Source: Cryomorphaceae bacterium BACL29 MAG-121220-bin8
GTDB taxonomy: Bacteria > Bacteroidota > Bacteroidia > Flavobacteriales > Flavobacteriaceae
NCBI GenBank assembly: GCA_905181705.1
Contig: CAJIYP010000003.1
Span: 434,001-498,000 of the forward strand
Length of the DNA: 64,000 nucleotides
Direction of reading: 5' to 3'
Shown here: piece after piece, positions 1 to 8,867 of the stretch
How the letters are laid out: every line of letters begins with the position of its first letter
Numbering within the stretch: position 1 is the stretch's first letter
Notes under the pieces: generated by a model
Told to the model about the DNA's origin: nothing
Database searches by the model: none
The model's input: only the letters and a program-made list of their open reading frames with translations
Translations under genes and position numbers: made by a program

Positions 1-2802
1 AGATTTAATCAAGAAGGGACTTCTGCCACATTTATTAATGGGATAAAGGTTGATCGCTCAACTACAAACGGAACTGTGACATATCCAGGAAGAAGAACTG
101 AAATGGCTTTCACAGCAGACAATCAGCTGATAGTTTTGTGTATTGCTGTTCAACTTGATGGTGGTTATTATAGAGTAGTTCCTCGACTTTATAAAGGCTC
201 TATTGAAGAATGGATTTCAGGAAATTACAATGAATTAGACAAGCCAATTGATCAAGATGATGGTATTGAAGACTATGATTTTGCCAGAGGACAAGGTTAT
301 TACAGCGTTTCGTTAGCTGCACATCCAACTGATAAAAACAAAGTTTATGTTGGTGGGATAAATCTCTTTTTATCAAATCAAGGAGGTAAAGACTGGGGAC
401 AATTAACTCATCAAAGAGGAAGGTACGCTCAATATCTTCATGCAGATCAACACGCGGTTATATTTAATGAAAAAGACCCTAACAAAACACTTATAGGTAG
501 CGATGGAGGAATTGGATTTAAATCTCCTGGAGATTTAGTTCCTAGAAATAATAAGTTTCATACTGCCCAATATTACACAGTTTCTGTTGCGCCATCTGGT
601 ATGTTTGATAATTATTCTACTATCGTATCTGGGTATGATCCTTTAACTGGATCGTGGGATCCAGAAACAGAACGAACTGTATACACTAAGGAAACAACTA
701 TAAACGGGCATAAGGATGTTTTTGCCGGAGGAATGCAAGACAATGGAACATCGATTCAAGCAGACAACGATAATGGTTTTTCCGAGGGAAATGATTTTGG
801 GTCTGGCGATGGAGCTGCAACAATGTTTTCTCAAAATAATAGTAATAAATATGTAGTCTACAACTATGTTTACAACAACTCGGTACGAGTTCTAAACATG
901 AATAACCCTGGAAATGATGGTAGAAGTCGGTGGTGGAGAATCTCCTCAAACGACGATAATGAGGGAGATTTCATTAATAAACAAGCTCTTGACTCTAATT
1001 TTGGAATAATATACTCAAACGCTGGTAGTGGAAAGGTCAGAGCATATCACAACTGGGATGATTTCGTTAGCGGAACACAAGGATCAGTAAAAGACACATA
1101 TATAATTGATAATTTAGGTAATAATTTATCTGCACTAACAGTCTCTCCATTTCAAACCCAATCTTCAACTTTATATGCAGGAACTGACAATGGTCAATTG
1201 TGGAAAATAAAAGATGCACAAAATCCAAACACTCAAATAAAAGAACAAGTAATATGGGACGAATTTTCGGGTAGTATTTCTGATATTGAATTTGGTGAGG
1301 ATGAAAATCACATTTTTGTAACTTTTTACAATTATGGTATCGAAAGCATTTTTTACAGTAACGACGGAGGAGAGAATTGGTTAAAAAAAGAAGGGGATTT
1401 ACCTGATCTCCCAGTGTATAATATTCTACAAAGCCCATTGGATAAGGATGAAGTAATTATTGGAACTGAGCTAGGAGTTTGGTTTACAAATAATTTTAGC
1501 TCTGACAATCCCTCATGGAAACAAGCAAATGCTGGAATGAAAGATGTAAGAGTAACTGATATGGATTTAAGAAAAGGAGATAACAAAGTATTTATATCAA
1601 CTTATGGTCTAGGAATTTTTTCTGGAATTTTTCAAGATTCGGAACCTACGTTTGCAATTAACTCAACTACAAAATCTTTGGAAATTTTAGTAGGTGAAAA
1701 AAAGAGTTTTGATGTTGATTATAAAGTATATAATGATTTTGATGATGAGATTGTATTTACACTAGAAAATACTCCAGATGAATCTATAGTTTCTTACAGT
1801 CCCTCAAAAAAAATAGCAGTTAATAGTGACGGTAAATTAACAGTTGAATTAGAAATTGATAAAGATACAAATGTTGGAAATTATGATTTGGTATTAAAAG
1901 CTGTTTCAACCAGTAAGTCTAGAGAGTTGAAAATTAATTTGAAAGTCATTTCAAATGATAACGATAAAGACGGTATTTTAAATGATGTAGACAACTGTCC
2001 AAACACACCAAACGTAGACCAAAAAGATTTTGATAATGATGGGTATGGCGATGTTTGTGACCCTTACCCTATTCCAAGTGACACCCTAAAAGTTGAACAC
2101 ACAGACGAGACATGTAGAAGCTCTGATAATGGAAGCATCAAAGTAAGTATAAAAGGTGATCTAGGATTCTCATTTACTGTTGCTGTTTCTGGTGGTCCCT
2201 CTGGATTTTCCCATACTCCCGAACTTATTACAGGATCTGATTGGTCACTTACTGATTTAAAAGCAGGCTTGTATAAAGTATGTTTAACCACCGATGCTTT
2301 TCCAAATCTCAAACAATGTTTTGATGCCAATGTTGACCAGCCTCAAGACCTTGCAGTTTTGTCTGCTGTAAACAGAGAAAGCAGAAGAGTTTCTTTAGAT
2401 TTAAGTGGAGGAACTAAATACAACGTAATATTAAATGGTAATCTGATTACGACCTATGAAGACAACATTGACCTGTCTCTTAGCCCTGGTATAAATACCA
2501 TAAAAGTAACTGCCAATAAAGAGTGCCAAGGAATTTTTGAAGAAACAATCTTTATCTCTGAAAACATACTATTGAGTCCTAACCCGGCAAATGCTTCTTC
2601 CAAACTTTGGGTAGGTGGATTCGATGAAAATGTAAACATTACTCTGTTTGATATTACTGGAAGAGTAATATGGACTAGAAACGACAAAGTACCTTACTCA
2701 AGGTCCTTAAATGTTCCCTTCTCGAACGTGAGGTCAGGAATGTATATTCTGAAAGTAGACTCAGAAACAATTAAAAAATCAATTAAAGTAATTAGAGAAT
2801 GA
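1..2802 (+). CDS. T9SS-exported surface protein with BNR-type propeller and TSP3 repeats (5' partial)
   Basis: The frame is open from the left edge of the window, so the start and any signal peptide lie upstream; about 933 residues are visible. The N-terminal two thirds carry Asp-box/BNR-like motifs such as SNQGGKDW and SNDGGENW plus GSDGGIG and GMQDNGT blocks, which fit a sortilin/VPS10-like beta-propeller. Around nt 1950-2070 there is a thrombospondin type 3-like, Asp-rich calcium-binding stretch with DNCPNTP. The last about 80 residues (from LSPNPA through ITGRVIW and SGMYILKV) are a type A T9SS sorting domain, so the protein is expected to cross the outer membrane and be anchored or released. 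The substrate is unknown; propellers of this kind occur in adhesins and in glycosidase-like proteins. The next gene overlaps its stop codon. Confidence 0.85.
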   Translation, partial: RFNQEGTSATFINGIKVDRSTTNGTVTYPGRRTEMAFTADNQLIVLCIAVQLDGGYYRVVPRLYKGSIEEWISGNYNELDKPIDQDDGIEDYDFARGQGYYSVSLAAHPTDKNKVYVGGINLFLSNQGGKDWGQLTHQRGRYAQYLHADQHAVIFNEKDPNKTLIGSDGGIGFKSPGDLVPRNNKFHTAQYYTVSVAPSGMFDNYSTIVSGYDPLTGSWDPETERTVYTKETTINGHKDVFAGGMQDNGTSIQADNDNGFSEGNDFGSGDGAATMFSQNNSNKYVVYNYVYNNSVRVLNMNNPGNDGRSRWWRISSNDDNEGDFINKQALDSNFGIIYSNAGSGKVRAYHNWDDFVSGTQGSVKDTYIIDNLGNNLSALTVSPFQTQSSTLYAGTDNGQLWKIKDAQNPNTQIKEQVIWDEFSGSISDIEFGEDENHIFVTFYNYGIESIFYSNDGGENWLKKEGDLPDLPVYNILQSPLDKDEVIIGTELGVWFTNNFSSDNPSWKQANAGMKDVRVTDMDLRKGDNKVFISTYGLGIFSGIFQDSEPTFAINSTTKSLEILVGEKKSFDVDYKVYNDFDDEIVFTLENTPDESIVSYSPSKKIAVNSDGKLTVELEIDKDTNVGNYDLVLKAVSTSKSRELKINLKVISNDNDKDGILNDVDNCPNTPNVDQKDFDNDGYGDVCDPYPIPSDTLKVEHTDETCRSSDNGSIKVSIKGDLGFSFTVAVSGGPSGFSHTPELITGSDWSLTDLKAGLYKVCLTTDAFPNLKQCFDANVDQPQDLAVLSAVNRESRRVSLDLSGGTKYNVILNGNLITTYEDNIDLSLSPGINTIKVTANKECQGIFEETIFISENILLSPNPANASSKLWVGGFDENVNITLFDITGRVIWTRNDKVPYSRSLNVPFSNVRSGMYILKVDSETIKKSIKVIRE

Positions 2803-3509
2803 AAAATGTAAAACTAAAATCAATAATTCTAACTTTTTCAATTTTATTAGTCTCATGTGGCGGAAGTGGAGGAGACGACGGTAATAACGGAGTAGATAAT
2901 GGAGGAGGAAATCCAACAGGGCCAGTTGCTCCTAAGGCTGCAACACTTTCAAAACCAGCTAATAATTCAGAATGTTTAGAAGTTGAAGCTGTCAAATTTG
3001 AATGGAATAAATCTGATGATACTACTTCTTATACCATAATAATTAAAAATCTTTTAACACAAGAAAAAATATCTCAAACAACAGCCTCAACTAATGTAGA
3101 AATAACTTTAACTAAAGGATTTCCTTATTCATGGCAAATTATTTCCACTAATACGAGTTCATCAACTGCTTCGAGTGCAAAATGGAAATTTTATTTATCA
3201 GGAACTGCACAAAAAAATCACGCACCCTTTCCAGCTGACATTCTTACGCCGAAACCAGGAGCAACACTAGCTGTTGGAAACATTCAATTATCTTGGTCCT
3301 TCTCAGATGTAGACACTTCAGATAGTCATACATTTGATATTTACTTAGATAAAAAAGATGCTTCTACGTTAAATGTTAGCAACTATACAACAAACAAGAG
3401 AAATATTACCTTAAATGACAATGGCACATATTATTGGAGAGTAATAACTAAAGACAATCACGGAAGCACTTCGGATTCGGGGGTTTCTACTTTTGTATTA
3501 GTAGAGTGA
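2799..3509 (+). CDS. lipoprotein with two fibronectin III-like domains
   Basis: The 236-residue product starts with a short lipoprotein signal peptide ending in LLVSC (Cys20), followed by a Gly/Asp/Asn-rich flexible linker to about residue 42. Two beta-sandwich repeats follow, each with the alternating pattern ending in YSWQI or YYWRV that is typical of fibronectin III or SusE-like domains. ATGA overlap with the preceding T9SS protein suggests translational coupling, so it may be a surface partner of that protein. No enzymatic motif is visible. The exact function is unknown. Confidence 0.8.
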   Translation: MKNVKLKSIILTFSILLVSCGGSGGDDGNNGVDNGGGNPTGPVAPKAATLSKPANNSECLEVEAVKFEWNKSDDTTSYTIIIKNLLTQEKISQTTASTNVEITLTKGFPYSWQIISTNTSSSTASSAKWKFYLSGTAQKNHAPFPADILTPKPGATLAVGNIQLSWSFSDVDTSDSHTFDIYLDKKDASTLNVSNYTTNKRNITLNDNGTYYWRVITKDNHGSTSDSGVSTFVLVE

Positions 3510-3513
3510 TTTA

Positions 3514-4548
3514 TTAATTAAAGAAAGTTAATAAAAAATCGATTTCTTTTTCTTGATTGTAAAAACTAAAACTAACCCTGATTCCATTGCCTCTTTGGGA
3601 ACATATAATTTTATTTTTAATTAGCTTATTATAAAGACTCTTTCCTCCCTTAAGATTAAAAATATTAGAATGTTCTTTCCTATGTAAAACCTTCGTTTCT
3701 AAAAGACCTTTTTCAATAAATTTATTCTTTGCATAATTAGACAAACTAGTAAGTCTGTTTTCAATATTAGAAATACCAAAATCAGAGATTTTTTTTATAG
3801 AAAACAAAAGACTCCCAAAATTAAGAGTATCAATATTTCCGGGCTCAAAAGCTAAAGAAAACGATTCATCACCCCAATTTTTTAAATCTCTAGATAAAAA
3901 ATTCTGAACAATTTTTTTTTTTAATAATATAAATCCATTACCATAACCGCTATAAAGCCACTTATAACCACTTGATATCAAAACATCAAAAGGGGATTTT
4001 TCAAAATTAAAATCTTTTGTTCCACAAAACTGAGTTCCATCTGCAATAATTAATAGTTGCGGACACTTTTTCTTTAATTTTTTTAAAAAATTTATATCTA
4101 TCAAAAAACCATTTATATATTGTACGATAGTCAAAACTAAAACTTGAGGTTTATAATTCTCTATTCCAATTAAAATAGTCTCTTCCAATTTATTGTTGTT
4201 TTTAATTAAGGCATAATCAAAACCACAAGTTTTTACTTGCTCTAAAATAGAGGGATAATCGTTTTCAATAAGCAAGAATTTTAAATTAGAATCTAAAATA
4301 TTTAATAATGATTTGAACCCAACTGAAAAACTTTGAGTTAAATAAACATCCGCTTTATTTGTATAAAAAAAATTTCCTACTCCATTTCTAATTTCATCAA
4401 TAAAATCTTCTTTATCAGATCTAAACTGACTTCCTTTTTCCAGTAACATTCTATCGTGATTTTTTCTCCATTCAAAAAGCTCTTTATATATCCCGGAAGA
4501 TTTAGCTGAATCAAAATATGTATATTTTTTTGCTATCTTAAAATTCAC
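3514..4548 (-). CDS. aminotransferase class V-fold PLP enzyme
   Basis: A 344-residue fold-type I PLP enzyme. The Schiff-base lysine is K196 in SSGYKWLYSGYG, and D170 in IADGTQF is placed to contact the pyridine nitrogen, as in the cysteine desulfurase/kynureninase-like class V family. It is somewhat short for the family (usually 370-400) but has both landmarks. The start is GTG at 4548 because no ATG lies near the N-terminus. It converges with the upstream lipoprotein gene and is divergent from folA. There is no neighbouring Fe-S scaffold, so a SufS role is unlikely. The substrate cannot be told from sequence. Confidence 0.75.
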   Translation of the reverse strand: MNFKIAKKYTYFDSAKSSGIYKELFEWRKNHDRMLLEKGSQFRSDKEDFIDEIRNGVGNFFYTNKADVYLTQSFSVGFKSLLNILDSNLKFLLIENDYPSILEQVKTCGFDYALIKNNNKLEETILIGIENYKPQVLVLTIVQYINGFLIDINFLKKLKKKCPQLLIIADGTQFCGTKDFNFEKSPFDVLISSGYKWLYSGYGNGFILLKKKIVQNFLSRDLKNWGDESFSLAFEPGNIDTLNFGSLLFSIKKISDFGISNIENRLTSLSNYAKNKFIEKGLLETKVLHRKEHSNIFNLKGGKSLYNKLIKNKIICSQRGNGIRVSFSFYNQEKEIDFLLTFFN

Positions 4549-4614
4549 ATATTAAAGTTAAGGCATTAATAATTTATTTTAAAATCTTACTTTTACCATT
4601 TAAGATTTTAATTT

Positions 4615-5508
4615 ATGCCAATTAAAAGTAATGACAGAATTAATCAAGATCAAATAAATCTTGTTGAAAATGCCCAAAACAGAATAAGACAAAAAAAAAG
4701 ATTATTCTACCATTTTTCTATTATGTTTTTTGGGAACATTTCCTTTCTAACATTTAATTTATTATTTGGGTTTAAAGATGAAGTTGTGCTTTTTGACTAT
4801 CCCTGGTCTTATTTAGCTATTGCATTATGGTTTTTAATATTCTTGATACACTTTTATAACGTTTTTATAACGAATAAATTTATGGGTGATAAATGGGAAA
4901 GAGAGCAAATAAAAAAATTAGTTTCCAAACAAGAATTAAAAATTACCAAGTTAAAAATGGAATTTGAAAAAGAAGCAAGAATTAAAGCAGAATCAGAAAT
5001 ATTCAATCAAAATAATTCAAGTAGTTGTATTACTCTAATTGCTGCTGCATCTGCAAATAATGTAATAGGAAATAACAATAAATTGATTTGGCATCTTTCT
5101 GATGACTTAAAACACTTTAAAGAACTTACAAAAGGTCACTGTGTAATTATGGGTCGTAAGACTTTTGAATCTATGCCTAAAGCTCTACCCAACAGAACCA
5201 ATATAGTTGTGACAAGAAAGCTTGATTACATAGCTAAAGATGCTACTGTAGTTCACTCTATACACGAAGCATTAGAAAAAGCCAAGGATGACAAACAACC
5301 ATTTATTATTGGAGGGGGAGAGATATATAGTCAAAGCATGGTATTGTCTGATAGAATTGAATTAACAAGGGTTCATACTGAATCACAAGGAGATGCATAT
5401 TTCCCTGAAATTGATTACAAACTGTGGAACGAAGTTAGTAGAGAAGAAAGATTTAAAGATGAAAAGCATCAGTTTGACTTTACTTTTATTCGATATAATA
5501 AAAAATAA
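4615..5508 (+). CDS. folA: membrane-anchored dihydrofolate reductase (2TM domain-DHFR fusion)
   Basis: Two domains are joined in one 297-residue frame. Residues 20-105 form a 2TM-type module with two hydrophobic helices (about 33-52 and 66-85) and charged flanks. Residues 106-130 are a Lys/Glu-rich, probably coiled linker. Residues 139-296 are a complete DHFR: LIAAASANNVIG, the W-H-L-S-D-D substrate segment (D163 or D164 is the catalytic acid position), the NADPH-binding MGRKTFESMP and the IIGGGEIY loop. DHFR reduces dihydrofolate with NADPH and is normally soluble; here it would be tethered to the inner membrane with DHFR in the cytoplasm. No Met is present between the linker and DHFR, so separate translation is not obvious. 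fabD follows 3 bases later. Confidence 0.88.
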   Translation: MPIKSNDRINQDQINLVENAQNRIRQKKRLFYHFSIMFFGNISFLTFNLLFGFKDEVVLFDYPWSYLAIALWFLIFLIHFYNVFITNKFMGDKWEREQIKKLVSKQELKITKLKMEFEKEARIKAESEIFNQNNSSSCITLIAAASANNVIGNNNKLIWHLSDDLKHFKELTKGHCVIMGRKTFESMPKALPNRTNIVVTRKLDYIAKDATVVHSIHEALEKAKDDKQPFIIGGGEIYSQSMVLSDRIELTRVHTESQGDAYFPEIDYKLWNEVSREERFKDEKHQFDFTFIRYNKK

Positions 5509-5511
5509 CAC

Positions 5512-6393
5512 ATGAAATCATACGTTTTTCCTGGTCAAGGATCACAATTCCCAGGAATGTGTAATGACCTCTATCAAAAACATACTTTTTTAAAAGAAAT
5601 GTTTAATAATGCTGAAGATATTTTAGGATTTAATATAGCTAAAATTATGTTTGATGGAACAAAGGAAGATTTAACACAAACTAAAGTAACTCAACCTGCA
5701 ATTTTTATCCACTCAATAGCTATTCTTAAAGTATTGGGGGATTCTTTTAAACCTAATAAAGTAGCTGGTCATTCTCTTGGAGAATTTTCTGCTCTCGTAG
5801 CGTCAGATGTTTTAAGTTTTGAAGATGGTCTGAAGCTTGTTTCTGTTAGAGCAAAGGCTATGCAAAAAGCTTGTGAAAACTCAGAAGGCACTATGGCTGC
5901 TATCCTTGCTCTTGACAACGAAATCATTGAAAGTGTATGTAAAAATATTAATGGAACAGTGGTCGCTGCAAATTATAACTGTCCAGGCCAAGTTGTTATT
6001 TCTGGTGAAAAAAGAGCTGTTAAACAGGCTTGTGAAATACTAACAGAAAAAGGAGCTAGAAGAGCTTTAATTCTTCCTGTAGGCGGAGCATTTCATTCTG
6101 AATTAATGATCGAAGCAAAAAAAGAATTGTCAAATGCTATTTATGAGACGGAGTTTAATAAACCGACTTGTCCAATATATCAAAATGTTAATGGTATTGG
6201 AGAAATTTCTGTTAATAGAATAAAAGAAAATTTAATTTCACAGTTAACCTCTCCAGTAAGATGGACCCAAAGTATTAACCAAATGATTAATGATGGTACA
6301 TCCGAGTTCATTGAAGTTGGACCTGGAAAAGTTTTACAAGGCTTGATTAAAAAAATTAACAGAGAAGCATTAGTCAGTGCACCTTTACTTTAA
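5512..6393 (+). CDS. fabD: malonyl-CoA:ACP transacylase
   Basis: A full-length 293-residue FabD, which moves malonyl groups from CoA to acyl carrier protein to feed fatty-acid elongation in the cytoplasm. Visible landmarks are the N-terminal FPGQGSQFPGM oxyanion loop, the nucleophile S88 in GHSLGE, the catalytic His195 in GGAFHS, and the C-terminal FIEVGPGKVLQGL. It sits 3 bases after folA, so the two are probably co-transcribed. Its 3' end overlaps the convergent DegT gene by 9 bases. Confidence 0.95.
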   Translation: MKSYVFPGQGSQFPGMCNDLYQKHTFLKEMFNNAEDILGFNIAKIMFDGTKEDLTQTKVTQPAIFIHSIAILKVLGDSFKPNKVAGHSLGEFSALVASDVLSFEDGLKLVSVRAKAMQKACENSEGTMAAILALDNEIIESVCKNINGTVVAANYNCPGQVVISGEKRAVKQACEILTEKGARRALILPVGGAFHSELMIEAKKELSNAIYETEFNKPTCPIYQNVNGIGEISVNRIKENLISQLTSPVRWTQSINQMINDGTSEFIEVGPGKVLQGLIKKINREALVSAPLL

Positions 6394-7536
6394 AAAAGAA
6401 TTTATTTTTTCACAAATAAAATTAATTTGATCTAATTCTAGTTCTGAGTGCATTGGAAGAGAGATGACTTGCTCACTTAAAAGATTAGTATTAAAAAAAT
6501 CATTTTCATTATATCTTGAATCCAAATAAGCTTTTTGCTTATGTAGAGGAATTGGATAATAAATACCAAAAGGAATATTTAAATCTGACAAATACTTTGC
6601 CAGGCTATCTCTTTTGTTATTTAATATACGAATAGTGTATTGATGAAATACGTGGCAATCGCAATTTTCACAAATTTGTGTACACTTTTTTCCAGCTTTA
6701 GGAGTTATTAGGCCTTCTATATTCTTTAAAGCATCTGTGTAGGCGCGTGCAGCATTTTGACGTGCTTTATTGTATGAATCTAAATATGGTATTTTTACAT
6801 TAAGAACTGCAGCTTGAATAGAATCTAATCTCGAGTTTACTCCAACCACATCGTGGTGATAACGCTTATACATTCCGTGATTTACTATTCCTCTTATTGC
6901 GTGAGCTAGATCATCATCATTAGTAAACAAAGCTCCTCCATCTCCAAAACAACCAAGGTTTTTTGAAGGAAAGAAAGAAGTTGTACCAATATTACCAATA
7001 GTTCCTGTTTTTACTTTTTCACCTGAGCTAAATTCATATTCCGATCCTATTGCTTGTGCATTATCTTCAATCACAAACAGATTATTTTCATCTGCAATTT
7101 TCATTATCTCTTCCATATTTGCTGATTGTCCAAATAAATGAACAGGAACAATTGCTTTAGTTTTTGAGGTAATAGCTTTTTTTATTTTATCACAATCTAT
7201 GTTAAAAGTTTCCAAATCTACGTCAACCAAAACTGGTGTTAAATTTAATAGAGAGATGACTTCAACTGTAGCGGCAAAAGTAAAATCTGCCGTAATCACC
7301 TCATCTCCTGGCTTTAAGCTTAAACCCATCATTGCTATTTGTAGGGCATCAGTACCATTTGCACAAGGAATTACATGCTTTATATTTAAATAATTTTCTA
7401 AATTTTTTTGAAAACTTTTTACAGATGGTCCATTAATAAATGAAGCGTTTTCCATAATGTTTATTACAGAAACGTCCACTTTCTCCTTTATATCCTTGTA
7501 CTGACTTTGTAGGTCAACCATTTGGATTTTTTTCAT
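6385..7536 (-). CDS. DegT/DnrJ/EryC1-type sugar aminotransferase
   Basis: A 383-residue PLP-dependent nucleotide-sugar aminotransferase, the family that makes amino sugars for surface glycans. The PLP lysine is K192 in FFPSKNLGCFGDGGAL, and the N-terminal CANGTDALQIA phosphate-binding turn and the C-terminal CHVFHQYTIRI segment match the family. A four-cysteine cluster at C285, C289, C292 and C294 (CTQICENCDC) sits just before the HVFHQY strand and could hold a metal. The neighbour on the other strand is waaA, so a lipopolysaccharide or surface-glycan role is reasonable. The exact sugar is unknown. Confidence 0.85.
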   Translation of the reverse strand: MKKIQMVDLQSQYKDIKEKVDVSVINIMENASFINGPSVKSFQKNLENYLNIKHVIPCANGTDALQIAMMGLSLKPGDEVITADFTFAATVEVISLLNLTPVLVDVDLETFNIDCDKIKKAITSKTKAIVPVHLFGQSANMEEIMKIADENNLFVIEDNAQAIGSEYEFSSGEKVKTGTIGNIGTTSFFPSKNLGCFGDGGALFTNDDDLAHAIRGIVNHGMYKRYHHDVVGVNSRLDSIQAAVLNVKIPYLDSYNKARQNAARAYTDALKNIEGLITPKAGKKCTQICENCDCHVFHQYTIRILNNKRDSLAKYLSDLNIPFGIYYPIPLHKQKAYLDSRYNENDFFNTNLLSEQVISLPMHSELELDQINFICEKINSFLK

Positions 7537-7624
7537 ATATTAAATTTTATACCAAATTAATAAATTAAAAAGCTTTAATATTAAATATATTTACAAAATA
7601 CTACATTAGTATAATTATTATAGA

Positions 7625-8461
7625 ATGAACACGCTCTACAATTTATTTATCTTTATAATTCAATTAATTCTGCATGTTTGTAAACACTTTAACAAGAAGA
7701 TTTTTAAATTCATTAACGAAAGGAAAGAAACTTTTAACGAATTAAAATTATATGTTTCTAAAAGTGAAAAATACATATGGATTCATGTGGCTTCCTTAGG
7801 GGAATACGAACAAGGACTTCCTGTATTTAAAGAAATAAAATCCTTATATAATGATCATAAAATAATTCTTTCTTTCTTTTCTTCTTCAGGCTATGAATTG
7901 AGAAAAAATAACTTAATAAGTGACCTTACCGTTTATTTACCAATAGATTCCCATTACAATGCCAAAACATTTATTGAATTAATTGATCCAAAAATTGCAA
8001 TATTTGTTAAATACGAGTTTTGGCCAAATTTTTTAAAATTTCTTGAAAAAAAGAAAATACCAACCTATCTTATTGTTGGATCTTTTAGAGAAAATCATTG
8101 GTTTTTCAAACCCTGGGGATTTTGGATGAAAAAAAATTTAAAAGTATTCAGTCATTTTTTTGTTCAAAATGAAATCTCAAAAAATTTATTAAATAAAAAT
8201 AATTTTGATAATTGTAGTATAATGGGAGACTCTAGATTTGAAAGAGTTATAGAACTTCCAAACCAAAACAAAAAAATCGAACATCTTAGTGAATTTAAGG
8301 GTTCTAAAAAATGCATAGTTGCAGGCAGTACATGGGAAAAAGATGAGAAAATAATTATTAAGTTCATCAATAATTATATAAAAGAGGATGTATGTTTTAT
8401 AATTGCTCCTCATGAAATTGATTTAGTTAAAATAAAGAATAATGAGGAGTCTTATTCATAG
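7625..8461 (+). pseudogene. waaA: Kdo transferase, N-terminal part (gene broken by +1 frameshift)
   Basis: The first 278 codons of a 3-deoxy-D-manno-octulosonate transferase, which adds Kdo to lipid A at the inner membrane. A hydrophobic N-terminal anchor is followed by HVASLGEYEQG, which carries the catalytic Glu of the WaaA SxGE motif, and by IFVKYEFWPNF. The frame stops at a TAG at 8459-8461, after IIAPHEID in the second Rossmann domain. The rest of the protein continues in another frame from about 8442. Together the two parts span 1243 bases, one more than a multiple of three, so one extra base explains the break. This is either a true mutation or a sequence error; the gene is normally essential. 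Confidence 0.85.
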
Positions 8462-8867
8462 AAATACAGTTTTAATGTCCGATCTCAAAAAGTCAAACAG
8501 AAAGGATTTTTCTGTTATTATTATAGATTCTGTTGGGATGTTGACATCTGTTTATGCCTATGCTGACATTGCATATGTGGGTGGAGGAATGGGAAACACT
8601 GGGCTTCATAACACCTTAGAACCTGCAGTTTTCAAAATTCCTGTTATAATTGGGAAAAATTTTCAAAAATTCCCAGAAGTTAGTGAGCTTATTAAATTAA
8701 AAGGTTTTCTAAGTATTAAAGATGACCTCTCTTTTAAGACTAAACTAGAGGGTTTATTGGATAATAAAAAAACTAGAGAAAAAATGGGGCAAATTAATTT
8801 TAACTTTATAAAAGAAAATCAAGGAGCTACTAAAAAAGTTGTCTCTTATTTAAAACAAAAAAAATGA
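8442..8867 (+). pseudogene. waaA: Kdo transferase, C-terminal part (gene broken by +1 frameshift)
   Basis: Continuation of waaA in the next frame. From about NTVLMSDLKK onward it matches the C-terminal Rossmann half: FSVIIIDSVGMLTSVYAYAD, the donor-binding YVGGGMGNTGLHNTLEPAVF, and PVIIGKNFQKFPE. The ATG at 8442 is probably not a real start, since the homologous region begins only after the break. The ATGA at 8864 couples it to the next gene. Repaired, the protein would be about 413 residues, the usual length for the family. It could be expressed as a separate fragment only if translation restarts. Confidence 0.85.

Noticed and set aside
1067-1438. Antisense open frames of 60-120 codons within the surface protein and other genes (also 9049-9303, 59001-59300).
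   Set aside because: They lie fully inside strong coding frames, have no recognisable domain or start context, and arise from the AT-rich sequence.
8442-8867. Programmed +1 frameshift making full-length WaaA.
   Set aside because: The TCA TAG context has no slippery run or stimulatory structure, and the P-site tRNA could not re-pair well. A simple indel is more likely.
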